NCBI RefSeq assembly: GCF_947179515.1
Contig: NC_067485.1
Span: 72,673,646 to 72,737,645 of the forward strand
From: Apodemus sylvaticus
Taxonomy: Eukaryota; Chordata; Mammalia; Rodentia; Muridae
DNA length: 64,000 bases
Direction of reading: 5' to 3'
Shown: piece by piece, positions 46,202 through 58,444 of the stretch
Layout: each line of letters begins with the position of its first letter
Position numbering within the stretch: position 1 is the stretch's first letter
Made by a program: the position numbers and the translations under genes
The notes under the pieces: generated by a model
What the model saw: the letters and a program-made list of their open reading frames with translations, nothing else
Databases searched by the model: none
What the model was told of the DNA's origin: nothing

Positions 46202-49200
46202 AAAATAGGATCCATCACTATGTTGCATACAATAAACTAATCTCAGCAATAAAGGCAAACATTATCTCAGGGTAAAGGGCTGGAACAAAGTTTTCCAAGC
46301 AAACATACCTAAAAAGAGTACTGGAGCATTAATTATAATATGAAGTAAAATAGACTCCCAACCAAAATTAATCGAAGAGACAAAGAAGGACACTTTACAC
46401 TAATGAAAGAAATAAAAATCTACCAAGAAGATATATCACTTCTGAACAGCTATGCCCCAAACACATGAGTACATACATGTATAAAACAAACACTGCTGAA
46501 GCTTAAATATCACATCAAACCCCACACATTAATAGTGGGAGACTTCAAAACCCCAATCTCAGGTATGGAAAGGTCACCAAGACAGAAATTAGACACAGAA
46601 ATCATGAAATTAACAGATGATACAGGAAACAACTGAATCTAACAGCCATCTACAGAACCTTTCTCCAAAACACAAAAGGATATATTTTAATCCCAGCACT
46701 TCACAGAACCTTCTCCAAAACTGATAATATAATCAAGCAGAAAGCAAGCCTCAACAGATTCAAGAAGATTGAACTAAACACTTGAAACTTATGAGCTCCC
46801 CATGGATTAAGGCTGGACGTCAACAATAGAAAGATGAGAAAGACCAAATATTCATGGAAAGAGAAGAACTCTCTACCCAACAATCACTTTGTCAGGGAAG
46901 AAAAAGAAAGAAAATTAAAGACTTTCCAGAATTCAGTAAAAATAGAGGCACAACATATCCAATCATATAGGGCAAAATGAGGGTAGTGCTAAGAGGAAAG
47001 CCCATAATACTAAATGCCTTCATTAAAAAAATGTAGACATCACATACTAATATCTTAATAGCACACTTGAAAGATGGAGAAAAAAAGGAAGCAAACACAC
47101 CAAAGTGGTGTAGATGGCAGGAAATAGTCAAACTCAATGTTGAAATAAATGAATTTGAAACAAAGAGAATAATACAATGATTCAACAAAAATTATATCTG
47201 GCTTGTTGAGAATATCAGCAAAATAACAAATCCTTATCTGAAGTATTTAAAGGCAGAGAGACAGTAACAAAATTTAAAAAAATCAGTGGTAAAAAATAAA
47301 TACATAACAGAAACTGAGGAAATTCAAACAATCATAAGCTCCTGCTTAAACACCTGTACTACACAAAATTAAAATCTAAACTAAGTGGCTGATTGCCCAG
47401 ACAAATACCACTTAGGGCTTAAATAAAGATCACGTTAACTATCTAAATAATCCTATGAAAATTAAGGAAATAGAAGCATTCTTCAAGAGTCTCCCAAAAC
47501 AAAGAAATGGGATGAAATGATGATTTTTATGCATAATTACAGCTGATTTTCAAGGCATAGCTAACCCCAATACTCCTCAAACAGTCCACAAAAGAGAAGC
47601 AAAAGGAACACTGTCAACCTTATTCTATGAGGCCACAGTCAGCCTGATACCTAAACCACACAAAGACTCAACAAAGCAAAAGGACTTCAAACCTGTTTCT
47701 ATTATGAATATTAGTGAAAAAATACTCTATATATTACTTCTAAATTTAACTGAGGAACACATCACAAACATCACCCATTATGATCAAATAGGCTTTATCC
47801 CAAAGATTCAGGAAGGGTTCACTAAATGAAAATCCATCGAGTTAAACCACAATATAAAGAAACTGGGAAAAATGGCATGATAATCTCATCAGATGCTGAA
47901 AAAGTCTTTGACAAAATACAACACTCCTTCATTTTAAAAGTATTAGGAATATCAGAGATACATGACACATACCTAAACATTCTCAAAGAAATATACAACA
48001 ACCCAGTAGCCAACATCAGAATACAGGGAGAGAAACTTAAAGCAATTCGATGAAAATCCGGAACATGAAAAAGCTGCTCACTCTTTCCTTACCAATTCAT
48101 TACAGAGCTTGAAGTTCAGGTCATAGCAATAAAACAATCAAAGGAGATCAAGGTGATTAAAATTAGAAAAGAAAAAGTCAAAGTATTCTTATTACTGGAT
48201 AATATGATTCTATATATAACTGACCCCCCAAATTCTACCAGAGAACATCACCTGTTGATAAACAACTTCAGAAAATTAGATGGATACAAAATAAACTGAA
48301 AGCAATTAGTAGTCTTCCTTTACAAAATGAATAAATGGGCCAAGAAAAAAATTAAGAAAAACACCCTTTGTGATAACCACAAAAATATAAAATATCTTGG
48401 TGTAACTCTCTAATGAAGCAACTTAAAGATCAGTATGGCAAGAAATTAAAGTGCCTGTAGAAAGAAATTTAAGAAGGTATCAGGAGATAAAAGAATCTTC
48501 CCATGCTCATGGATAGGTAGCTTTAATTTTGTAAAAATGGATATTTTACCAAGCAGTCTTCAGGTTCAATGCAATTCTCATCAAAAATCCCATTTTTATG
48601 GAACTTGAAAGAGCAAATCTCAACTCCATATGGAAAATAATAAATTCAGGCTAGTAAACACAATCTTGAAAAATAAAATAACTTCAGAAGAAATCAATAT
48701 CTGTGACCTCAAACTGTACTGCAGAGCAATAAGGATAAAACTGCCTGGTATTGGTATAGAAACAAAAGTATGGCTACATGGTATCTACTCAAAGACTTGG
48801 TACAACGACTCTGGAAAACAATTTGGTGGTTTCTCCGAATACTAGGAATACCTCAAGACCCAAATTTACTACTTCTAGGCATATACCCAAACATGTTCCA
48901 CCATTCCACAAAGACATTTCCATAGCTATGTTCATAACAATTTAATTTGTAATATCTAGAAACTAGATACAACCTAGGTGTTCCTTAACTTAAGAATGGA
49001 CAAAAAATATGTGATATATCTAAAATTGAAATACTATTCTGCCATGAAAACTAAAGACATTTTGAATTTTTCAGGTAGAGATGAATCTTGAGAATATCAA
49101 GATTCCCAAAAGGACACGAACAGTATGTATACGCATATAATTGAAGATTTGCCATAAAATAAAGGACACTCATGCTGCATTCCACAAATCCAAGAAGGTT

Positions 49201-50320
49201 AGGCAGAAAGATGGCACAAACAAGGATGCTTGAGACTCACTTAGAAGGAAGAATGGAGTAGTGGTGGAAGGTAGATGGAGAGAGGGAACATTGTGGGAGA
49301 GAATAATTGAAGGAGAGAGGGGGTTGGTGTGTTGAGGAGTGTGGAGGGGGATGGGGGATGTCAGGATTGCCATAAGAATTATGGAAAATGAAAATTACTG
49401 GGTAGCGGGAAGGTAGGATGGATCTCCAGGAGAGACAAAGAAATGGGGTAGGGGAGGAGCTCTAAATCAATGGGGGTGTCCTTAGCAGTGACTCACAACA
49501 TTTAGGATATGGAGCCTTATTAGGCAGCCTCCTGTGGCCAGGCAGGATCTTCAGTCTGGCAATAGGGACACAACCAACTCACAAAATTTTTGAGAGAAAT
49601 CTTGTTCTTTTTCCAAGAAATAGAAGGACTGTGGATGAATCAGAGTTTGAGAGAACAGCTAACCAATAACTATCCCAACTTGAAATGCATCCCATTGACA
49701 AGCACTAAACCCTGACATTATTAATGATACTCTGTTATACTTGCAGGCTAGAATCTAGCATGGCTGTGCATTATAAGGCTCCAACAGCCAACTCACACAC
49801 ACAGATGCCCACACCTTCAGCCAAATAGTGGAAGGATTTGGGGCCTCTTCAGAAAGAATAAAAGGAATGGTTGTAGCTCATAGGGGGATAGTAATACCAA
49901 CAATTCAACTAAGGTGGACCTTTGGGAATCTCAGAGACTGAACCACCAACCAGATAACTTAAACAAACAGGACCTGGGCGCCTCCCTGCACATATGTAGC
50001 AGATGTGCAGCTTGGTTATTTTGTATGTCCTGAACAACTGGAGCGGGATCTATCCCAAAAGCTATGTTATATACTTGGGATATATTCATGTAGCTGGGCT
50101 GCCTTGTCTGGTCCCAGTAGAAAAGGAAGGTCATAGCCCTGCAGAGCCTTGAAGTGCCAGGGAGGCAGAAAGCCAGTGTGCCCCCATCCACTCATAGGTC
50201 AAGGAGAGTGGGAAAGGAGGGATTGATTGTGAGAAGGGATGACAGGTGGGGGGCAGCAGTGAGTAGGATATAAACTGAATAAGTAAACATTAAATTAAAA
50301 AAGCCTGAACAAATCAATAT
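46202..50320 (+). mobile_element. Old L1, right half (ORF2 and 3'UTR)
   Basis: Continues the interrupted ORF2 directly ('aggatccatcactatgttgcatac'). RT remnants are at 47826-48053 (ISSDAEKVFDKIQH). An internal deletion of roughly 500 bp is at about 48785. A long old-type 3'UTR (49100-50300) ends in an A-rich tail near 50300-50320. No open frame of use. Confidence 0.85.
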
Positions 50321-51152
50321 TAAAAAAACTACAAAAATGTCATTCATTGTGTTTTGTGCTAACCAGCTACTTATCATGTGGACTACCCTAAATTATGGTG
50401 ATTCAAGAGCTTCAGAGAGGTTGAACAGGTAAGCAAAGAGGCACAATTTTATAACCAAATCTACTGCTGTCTAGAAGGGTTGTACTTAAAAAAATTGTTG
50501 ATGCCCCTGTATTAAAGTGCAACAAGTTAAGAAATGTTTAGTTGGTTGATACATTTTTTGTGTCATACTCATAGGCATTTAAATATGCATAAATCTATAA
50601 AACATATATACTCCAGATATAGAATTAAATGGCAAAGTGAAACATTTCCTTCATGAATTTGGTAAGTCAGGCTACCCCTGAGGCCGGTAAACTATAAGAT
50701 CTTCGTCGAGTTATTAGTTGTGGGGCCTGCCCTTTTTGCCATTCATGCAGCCCTCCCTCCCATACTGAATGAGCAATTATGTTTAGTAACTTCATAATCT
50801 ATATTTCTGTTCACACCTGCAGTAGACCTTAAGGTCAACAGCAAGGATAGTTCCTTTTGTAAATTAGAAAAGCATTAATGTACCAGAGTCTCTCCAGGTA
50901 ACATACAAATTTCCTATTACAGAGACATAACATTCCAATAGCCAGAATAATAGACTCTGTGGTGTGTGATACATTCTTTGAGTTTCTATTATAACCTTCC
51001 TTTAAACACTTCTACTTAAGTGAACATTTGATGAGGAGAGTTCCAAAATTACAGCTGTATGAATTAGCAATTCGAAATAACTAACATGCATATGTACTTA
51101 GCTGAATGTCCACACCTCAAGTAAACTTTTATTATGGAAAGGGAAGAAAGTG
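50321..51152. other. Unassigned sequence between two L1 blocks
   Basis: Nothing recognised. Coiled-coil exons of the minus-strand gene further downstream were looked for here and not found. Confidence 0.4.
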
Positions 51153-51347
51153 TCGCAGATATGAACCCACACACCTACAGTCACTGGATATTCGACAAAG
51201 GAGCTAAAAACATCCAGTGGAAAAGAGACAGCATTTTTAACAAATGGTGCTGTATCAACTGGAGGTCAGCATAAAGAAAAATGCAAATTGATCCATTCTT
51301 ACCTCCTTGTACAAAGCTCAAGTCCAAGTGGATCAAGGATCTTCACA
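51153..51347 (+). mobile_element. Old L1 ORF2 fragment, left of nested insertion
   Basis: ORF2 C-terminal half, from 'atgaacccacacacctacag' to 'ggatcaaggatcttcaca'. The same L1 resumes without loss at 51917. Confidence 0.85.
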
Positions 51348-51882
51348 CTGGGCATATACCCAGAGGATTCCCCAGCATGAAATAAGGATACATGCTCCAC
51401 TATGTTAATAGCAGCCCTATTTATAATAGCCAGAAGCTGGAAAGAACCCAGGTATCCCTCAACAGAAGAATGGATGCAAAAAATGTTGTATATATACACA
51501 ATGGAGTACTATTCAGCCATTAGAAACAATGAATTCATGAAATTCTTAGGCAAATGGATGGAGCTGAAGAACATCATACTAAGTGAGGTAACCCAGTCTC
51601 AAAAGATCAATCATGGTATGCACTCACTAATAAGTGGATATTAACCTAGAAAATGGGAATACCCAAAAGATAATACACACATCAAATGAAGTACAAGAAG
51701 AATGGAGGAGTGGCCCCTTGTTCTGGAAAGACTCAGTGAAGCAGTATAGGGAAAAACCAGAACCAGGAAGTGGGAAGGGGTGGGTGGGAGAACAGGGGGA
51801 AGGAAGGGGACTTATGGGATTTTCGGGGAGTGGAGGTCCAGAAAAGCAGAAAACATTTGAAATGTAAATAAAAAATATATCG

Positions 51883-51916
<34 letters not shown>
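51348..51916 (+). mobile_element. Young L1, 5'-truncated, nested, no TSD
   Basis: Starts 'ctgggcatatacccagagg' and is in frame with the ORF2 C-terminus to 51644. It continues through the young 3'UTR to a tail of repeated AAAT. It lies inside an older L1 but has no target duplication, and the host L1 is collinear on both sides. Confidence 0.9.
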
Positions 51917-53560
51917 TAAAAACAAGATACACTGAAGCTTATAGAGGAGAAAGTGGGCAAGAACCTTAAACACATGGGCACAGGGGAAATTTTCCTGAAT
52001 AGACCGCCAATGGCTTATGCTCTAAGAACAAGAATCAATAAATGGGATCTCATAAAACCACAAACCTTATGTAAGGCAAAGGACACTGTCAATAGGACAA
52101 AATGGCAACCAACAGATTGGGAAAAGATCTTTACCATTCCTACATCTTGGACAGGGTTAATATCCAATATATACAAAGAACTCAAGAAGTTAGACTCTAG
52201 GGAGTCAAATAACTCTACTAAAATGGGTACAGAGCTAAGTAGAGAAATCTCAACTGAGAAAACTCGAATGGCTCTAATGAAATGTTCATCATACTCTGTC
52301 ATCAGGGAAATGCAAATCAAAAGAACCCTGAGAGTCCACCTCACTCCAGTCAGAATGGCTAAGTTGAAAACTCCTGGGGCCAGCAGATGCTGGAGAGGAT
52401 GTGGAGAAAGAGGAACACTTCTTCATTGCTAGTGGGATTGCAAGCTGGTAAAACCACTCTGGAAATCAGTTTGGTGGTTCCTCAGAAAATTAGACATAGT
52501 ACTACATGAGGACCTTGCTATCCAACATATAATAAAGATACATCCTCTTCCAACATATAATAAAGATACATGTTCCACTATGTTCATAGCAGCCTTATTT
52601 ATAATAGGCAGAAGCTGGAAAGAACCCAGATGTCCTTCAACAGAAGAATGGATACAGACATTGTGGCATATAGACACAATGAAGTACTATTCAGCAATTA
52701 AAAACAAGAAATTCATGAAATACTTAGGGAAATGGATGGAACTAGAAAGTGTCATCCTGAGTGAGATAACCCAATCACAAAAGAAGACACATGGTATGCA
52801 CTCATTGATAAGAGTATATTAGCCCAAAATCTCAAAATAAACAAGTTACAATTCACAGACCACAGGAAGCTCAAGAAGGAAGACCAAAAGTGGGGGTGCT
52901 TTGGTTCCTCTGAGAAAGGGAACAAAATACTCACAGGAGCAATTATGGAGACAAAGTGTGGAGCAGAGAATGAAGGAAAGGCCACCCAGAGACTGTCCTA
53001 CCTCAGGATTCATCCTATAAACAGTCATCAAACCCCAAAACTATTATGGATGAAAAGAAGAGCATACTGAAAGGAGAGTGTTATGGTTGTTTCTGGAGAG
53101 GCCCTGCCAGAGCCTTACAAATACAGAGGAAGGTGCTAATGGCAATCATTGGACTGAGCACGTGGTCCCCAATGGAGGAGTTGGAGAGCAGACTGGAGGA
53201 GCTGAAGGGGTTTGCAGCCCTATAGGAAGACTGATGATGTCAGCCAAAGAGATGCCTCAGGGCTCCCAGGGACTAAGCCATCAACCAAAGGGTACACATG
53301 GCTCCAGCCAAAGGAGTGGCAGAGGAATACCTTATTGGGCATCTGTGGGGAAAGCGGTCCTTTGTCCTGTGAAGGCTCAATAGATGCCCCAGTAAGGGGA
53401 AATGGATGGGGTGTGGTGGTGAGAGTGGGTTGGGTGTAAGGTCATATTCTTGGAGGCAGAGGGGGGAAGTATGGGTTGGGGGTTTTCGGGGGGGGGAACC
53501 AGGAAACGGTTCATTTGAAATGTAAATGAAGAATATATTAAATAAAATAATAATAATAAT
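51917..53560 (+). mobile_element. Old L1 ORF2 end and 3'UTR, right of nested insertion
   Basis: Resumes at 'taaaaacaagatacactgaag' with a 159-codon frame to 52432. It contains a 28-bp local duplication (ccaacatataataaagatac at 52522 and 52550). It ends in a G-rich 3'UTR and an ATA-repeat tail at about 53540-53560. Confidence 0.9.
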
Positions 53561-53761
53561 GGCAGGACGAAAGTTGCATCCAACCTACAACAGCTGTGGA
53601 GGAATGCTATCTGTCCTACACAAGTGTTTTAAAGGGAAGTACACGTATGGATATTATTTCGGGAAGGTAATGTTCTTTCAGGCTCTAATGGCCACATGAG
53701 TCATTTCACTAGAGTTTAAATTCAGTGCACTGGCTTACTAGGCTTCCAAAGTCTGACTTAC
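53561..53761. other. Unassigned sequence, intronic side of the minus-strand gene
   Basis: Contains the donor ACTTAC (read as GTAAGT on minus) at 53756-53761; otherwise nothing recognised. Confidence 0.5.
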
Positions 53762-53963
53762 TTTTCAAGTTCATATTTCAATCGTTCTCCAAGTTGCAAT
53801 TCTGCTCTATATTTTTCTTCAAATGTTCTCCGTTGTGCTTTCACAGAAATTCACGAGATTTTGTTTCCACAATCTCAAGTTCAATTTCCTTATATCTATG
53901 CTCCAGTGACATGATGTAATCCTGTCTTTCCTGATCTTTCTGTTGCTCAGAGGCAGCTAGTTC
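53762..53963 (-). CDS. Exon 5 (as seen) of ANKRD26/CCDC144-like coiled-coil gene, with frameshift
   Basis: Acceptor ...ATTCTTAAG and donor GTAAGT frame a 202-bp exon. It starts in phase 0, matching the end of the previous exon, and encodes ELAASEQQKDQERQDY and LEHRYKEIELEIVETKSRE, then meets a TGA. The adjacent frame continues as AQRRTFEEKYRAELQLGERL to the donor. One base appears lost near 53855 (gaattt where gaaattt would keep the frame). The pattern LEHR.K..E.E, followed by EKY...L, parallels the C-terminal coiled coil of ANKRD26-type proteins (LEHRIKDLESEL ... EKYKQLYLEEL, from memory). Either this gene is a pseudogene or truncated at this point, or the assembly has a one-base error. Confidence 0.7.
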
Positions 53964-54771
53964 CTTAAGAATATTAAAAAGAAACATTTTAAAGGAGGAC
54001 AACCAAGGAGATTTCAAATGTATTAGGAGGAGTGGTTGGTGTTATCAAAATCTTGTATTCATGATGAAATTACCAAGATGAAATTAAATAAATAACTTCA
54101 ACTCACAGAAAGATTCTGTTTAAATTACAAATATCAATGTATATATTCCAAATAAAGGAAACACTTATTTAAAACCTAATCATCCAACAAATTATTGTGT
54201 AATTTTCTCTGCATTTGGCTCCACAAGGCAGAGAATGTGTTAAATGAAAGAGAAAGGAGTTGGAGTTCAAATTCTTTATCAACAACTTCCAGTGGATTTA
54301 AGCAGAATTGTTTTAATAATTTCTTTCTGTGGTGCTGTAGTCAGAACCCAGGGACTTGTGGATGACAAAGAGATATACAACCATAGGACTACAGTCTCAT
54401 CCCTGAGGTATTCATATAACAATTCAAAAATTAATAATATAATTTCAGAGTAAGCCATGGAACTTATAAACAACCGAAGTACATTATCATATCCACATCA
54501 CAATGATTTTCTTTCCCACCATGTTTCAATCTATCTCATAAATCACAACATTTCCTATTGAAAACTGGAATTCTGAAAGATGAATTCTTTTAGCATTAAT
54601 GTCAAAACTAACAGGATTATCAATAGAAGGGTATGGCTTCTTTTTCCAGAAATCAACAAAAGAAACTGCTGTGAAACACAGAAGAAACACACACAATCAT
54701 ACAAAAAATATAATTGAATATGAATTTTGAGGTGGAGTGAATTACAGCACAGGACAAATGACTATAGTTAC

Positions 54772-55062
54772 CCGTAAGACTTGGTTCTCTTGGTTTATTT
54801 TTTCCATGAGTTGACTCCTAGCTTGCTCTTCAATGGCTTTCTTATGATTTTCTACCTCACTTCGCTCTACCATGTTCTTGTCCATATCGGCTTTGAGGCT
54901 GAGTATTTTCTCTTCAAGCTGCTTTATTCTACCCTCTTCCGCTTCACGGTTCTCCCGGGCTGCTTTCCTTTCTGCTATTTTCTGCTCCAAAAGATTATTT
55001 TCATCTTCCTTGCATTGGCAGCAGATTAATTCTTGTTGTAGTTTTGTTTCCATACTTTCAAG
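54772..55062 (-). CDS. Exon 4 (as seen) of ANKRD26/CCDC144-like coiled-coil gene
   Basis: 291 bp, exactly 97 codons, phase 0 at both ends. The acceptor TTTTCACTCAG and donor CGG/GTAACT are visible. It encodes LESMETKLQQELICCQ, then a highly charged heptad-rich helix ending KNMVERSEVENHKKAIEEQA and MEKINQENQVLR. ANKRD18/26/36-type proteins, as I remember them, carry KNMIEHSQVEQYKREIEERA..... at the same place, which is the main reason for the family call. The protein would be an extended coiled coil. ANKRD26 family members act at centriolar appendages or membranes, but the role of this copy is unknown. The frame is fully open. Confidence 0.8.
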
Positions 55063-55328
55063 CTGAGTGAAAACAATTAATATTGTCTAGTAATGCAGTA
55101 GGCAGAAAAAAGGTTAACATAACACTAATAGCAATTTCAGCATGATTCCAATTGAATTCAACATGAATTTTGGCATGGATTCACCATGAATTTCAACAAT
55201 TTCAGCATGAACCCAGGCTTTACACCTGGTTTTCCACTTCACACATTAATGAATTATTGATAAACTTAAATTTAAAAAATCCAACCAAATCAAACAAACA
55301 ACACAAACTCATATATACAACAAATATA

Positions 55329-55383
55329 ACACACACACACACACACACACACATATGGAGAGAGAGGGAGAGAGAGAGGGAGG

Positions 55384-55434
<51 letters not shown>
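55329..55434. repeat. (AC)n-(GA)n compound microsatellite in intron
   Basis: AC repeat at 55329-55352, then GA/GGGA-rich purine tract at 55358-55434. Frames across it are artefacts of low complexity. Confidence 0.95.
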
Positions 55435-55437
<3 letters not shown>

Positions 55438-56295
55438 CCATAAGCTGTTTTCAGATCAGGAAAACTCTCTAAACATTATTAGGTACATAAGTGAGGTTCT
55501 CATATGTCTTTTAACTAATTTAATATTGGAACGACTGTCAAATCATCATGTCAGTAACTACAGACATTTCTTCTTCACAGATAATAAAAGGAATTTAACT
55601 AGAAGTCTCATGTGAAATGAACAAAAAAAATAGAAAATGAGAAAAATAAAGCTAAAGTATATGCCCCTTTCAAGAAATGAAGAAAATATATATATATCCC
55701 TTCCAAGAAATGAAGAAAATACAAGCTTTTATTTTAATTTTAAAAATTGGATGCATTTTCTCTTTTTCAAAGTTTCTAATGTTTACTTCTCCTTGCTTCC
55801 TTCTATGGAGAACTCCATCTCATTTCCTTCTAGACTGAATTTTTTTCAAACATACAAACTACTTTTGAAAGTTAATGATTCCAACTATTATTTAAACAAT
55901 TACTTATCTTTGATAAAGTACTTCAAATCTCTGAAGTTTAAAGGTATACACAATAACATCTTCATATGAGTTTAAATTTTTTTCTTGAATTATGATCAAT
56001 AAAATCCAGCCTGAACCACACTGTGTTCAATAGAGGAAACTAACATGAAATTGTTTTTCCTGAACATATAGAGTCTGGGACGTGGTTCCTGTGACTCAAA
56101 TTTAGGCAGGGGCATACATGCCAAATGGGTTTAGAACAGCATAGAAATTTCAAGACACAAATATGACACATTTTCAATCTAAAAGGAAAGTTCTTTTGAA
56201 TATGAGCTCAAGTTTTCAAAAATTGGCAAACTCTTTATATTTACATTGTACTAAATTAGATGCAATTTTTATTTGAAAAATTAATTTAAATTCAC
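55435..56295. other. Intron sequence, nothing recognised
   Basis: A 30-bp block 'ccctt(t/c)caagaaatgaagaaaata' occurs twice (55663 and 55699). No repeat family named. Confidence 0.4.
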
Positions 56296-56422
56296 CTTCT
56301 CTCTTAGTTTCAGTACCGTATCCTCTTCGCAGTGACTTGTACTTGAAGCATTATAACCTGAAAACTCTCCATTTTGATGTCCATCTGAGTCCTCCTCCAT
56401 CATTGTGCACAGGTCCATATAC
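56296..56422 (-). CDS. Exon 3 (as seen) of ANKRD26/CCDC144-like coiled-coil gene
   Basis: 127 bp between the acceptor TTTGTCTAG and donor AAG/GTGAAT. The first base completes the arginine codon begun by the preceding exon. It then reads YMDLCTMMEEDSDGHQNG and SSTSHCEEDTVLKLREK and ends in phase 0, matching the next exon. It is acidic and Ser-rich in the middle, so probably a non-helical linker between two coiled-coil stretches. Fully open. Confidence 0.75.
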
Positions 56423-56734
56423 CTAGACAAATATGCAAAACAATTAAGTAAACTATTATCACCATTGTATGTTTGTATATTTGTGTTGTTTTTTATGAAA
56501 TCTGGCTTTAAACATTGGATCTTCCAGACTGTATTTTACAAGTATTTGCATTACAGATATAAGAATAAGCCTGGTTAGTAACTGAAGATTTTAAATTATA
56601 ATCATTTATTACATTATGAATAGTAATATGGTTTATAATACTAAAGCAAAATTAATAATAATCAAAAGTGTGATTCTGTGACTATTTTAAAAGTATGAGA
56701 TTGAAATAATTTTAATTTTTGAATTTTAAAATAA

Positions 56735-56890
56735 ATACCAGGACAGAGAAGTAGGAGGGGGTGATAGGAGAATGGGCAGAGGGAAGAAGGCTTAGGAAAA
56801 ATTATGGAGAGGGGGGAACCAGGAAAGGAAAATCATTTTGAATGTAAACAAAGAAAATTGAAAATAAAAAGTTCGAAAAAATAAAATAAA
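56735..56890 (+). mobile_element. L1 3' end, strongly 5'-truncated
   Basis: Starts 'ccaggacagagaagtagg' in the G-rich 3'UTR and runs to an A-rich tail after 'gaatgtaaacaaag'. Intronic. Confidence 0.8.
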
Positions 56891-57038
56891 ATGGTTGAAA
56901 TAAAAATGGTAAATAAAGTATTAATATTGAAATCAGGAACTGAATTGTTATAAATATCATATGTCAACATATATTTTCATATATCAAAATAAATGATTTA
57001 CTTATAATTTTGTTTTTAATTTCCAGGATTGTTTGTAT

Positions 57039-57096
57039 ATGTGTGTGTGTGTGTGTGTGTGTGAATGTGTGTGTGTGTGTTTGTGTGCATGTGTGG
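57039..57096. repeat. (GT)n microsatellite
   Basis: About 25 GT units with a few interruptions. Confidence 0.95.
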
Positions 57097-57269
57097 ACTT
57101 TATCTCACTGTGTATATGTACACAGGAATGCAAGTATCCTCATAGGTACAAGTACTGATACTTCAGAAGTTGTTGTTACAGGGAGTTAGATGCTACTTGA
57201 AGGTAGATGCTGGTAACTGAAATTAGATACTATTATTCTGTTGGTTAACTTTGTTTTGTTTTGTTTTGT

Positions 57270-57870
57270 TGGTGTTGTTTATTATTATCAACTTGACAGA
57301 CACAAGTTTAATTTGAAAAGAAAGAAACTTTACTGACAAAATTATTGATTATACCATTCTAGAGACATGCCTGTGGGAACATTTTCTTAATTACCTCTGG
57401 ATGGGGAAGAGGCTTAAATCATGTATACACACAAATGAATACATATGTTCAAGACACACAAACACATGCAAATAAACAACGATTCATTCCACATAGTAGT
57501 ACCAAGTATGTGTGGTGTGTGTAAGTACCTTGGTTGAATTCCAATCAAAATTAAAATTTAGAATGAAGACAAATAAAGCCTTTGAAGGATAATTGGGAAA
57601 AGAAAAGAGGACAATCAGTGCGTTAAGACATAGGGGATCAAATATAGAAATATGGGGAAAGACTTGAAAAGATTCTATGGCCCTTTGTAGGAGAAGTGTT
57701 TGAACACTTGGGCTCCAGTTACTGATGATGCTTGGGCAGGTTATGGAAACGTCAGGAGGCAGAGGCTTGCTGCTTTCCCAACTACTGTGGAATCTGTCCC
57801 TCTGTAAACACAGCCCGTTTATTCCTTAAGTTTTCTTTGGTCATTGAATTTATCATAGCACCAGATGTGT
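57270..57870 (+). mobile_element. Rodent interspersed repeat, family not named, with gaps
   Basis: Starts 'ttattattatcaacttgacagacac' and passes 'gcctgtgggaacattttcttaatt'. The 57690-57870 part ends 'aaacacagcccgtttattcc...tttatcatagcaccag...aactaatgc'. These are familiar rodent repeat ends, but I cannot name the family. Confidence 0.4.
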
Positions 57871-58185
57871 AACTAATGCAACCTTTTAAGAAGAAATCTA
57901 GAGAACCTCCTAATGTGGTTTTCACAAAATGCAGAAGATGCAATATCATATGCATAATGTTAAATCACAGGAAAACACTAGTCACACTTTAGAGAAATCA
58001 AAATTAAAATAAAAAATAAAAACAAAAGAGGCCAGCCATGTTGGGAGACTCAAAAGTTACGAGAAATTTTGTATTATTTTATTTCAGGTGATAGAATAAT
58101 GACATCTTTCATGCATTACAAGTCTGAAAGTTTTCATGTTATCTATCATTCTGTGTACTCATTAAAATAGAAACAGAAAGGGCTG
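57871..58185. other. Intron sequence, nothing recognised
   Basis: AT-rich; no exon or repeat family seen. Confidence 0.4.
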
Positions 58186-58260
58186 GAGCATGGCAGCAAG
58201 GGAGGGAGATGAAGCAAGGGAAAGAGGAGAGAGAGGGGGAGGGGAAGGAATCGAGGGAGG

Positions 58261-58317
<57 letters not shown>
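58186..58317. repeat. Purine-rich (GA)n tract
   Basis: G/A-only sequence, with a pure GA run at 58262-58316. The open frame across it is low complexity. Confidence 0.95.
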
Positions 58318-58444
58318 CATTCTAAGCCTGAAGATTCTGTATTCAGGATGTCAAAAAGTACTTAGAATGCACCTGTGCTATGCATGCACAGGCATTTGAC
58401 AATGTTCCAAAAAGTAATAGAGTATTATAGTTATTCAGCAATAT

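Noticed and set aside
52522..52571. 28-bp duplication that looked like a TSD
   Set aside because: The copies are adjacent with no insert between them; it is a local tandem duplication in an old L1.
51130..53580. Possible decayed TSD around the old L1 (gaaagtgtcgca versus gaaagttgca)
   Set aside because: Too short and gapped to separate from chance.
55170..55615. Arg/Glu repeat open frames
   Set aside because: Translations of an AC/GA microsatellite.
58190..58399. Glu/Arg-rich 69-codon frame
   Set aside because: Purine-only simple repeat.
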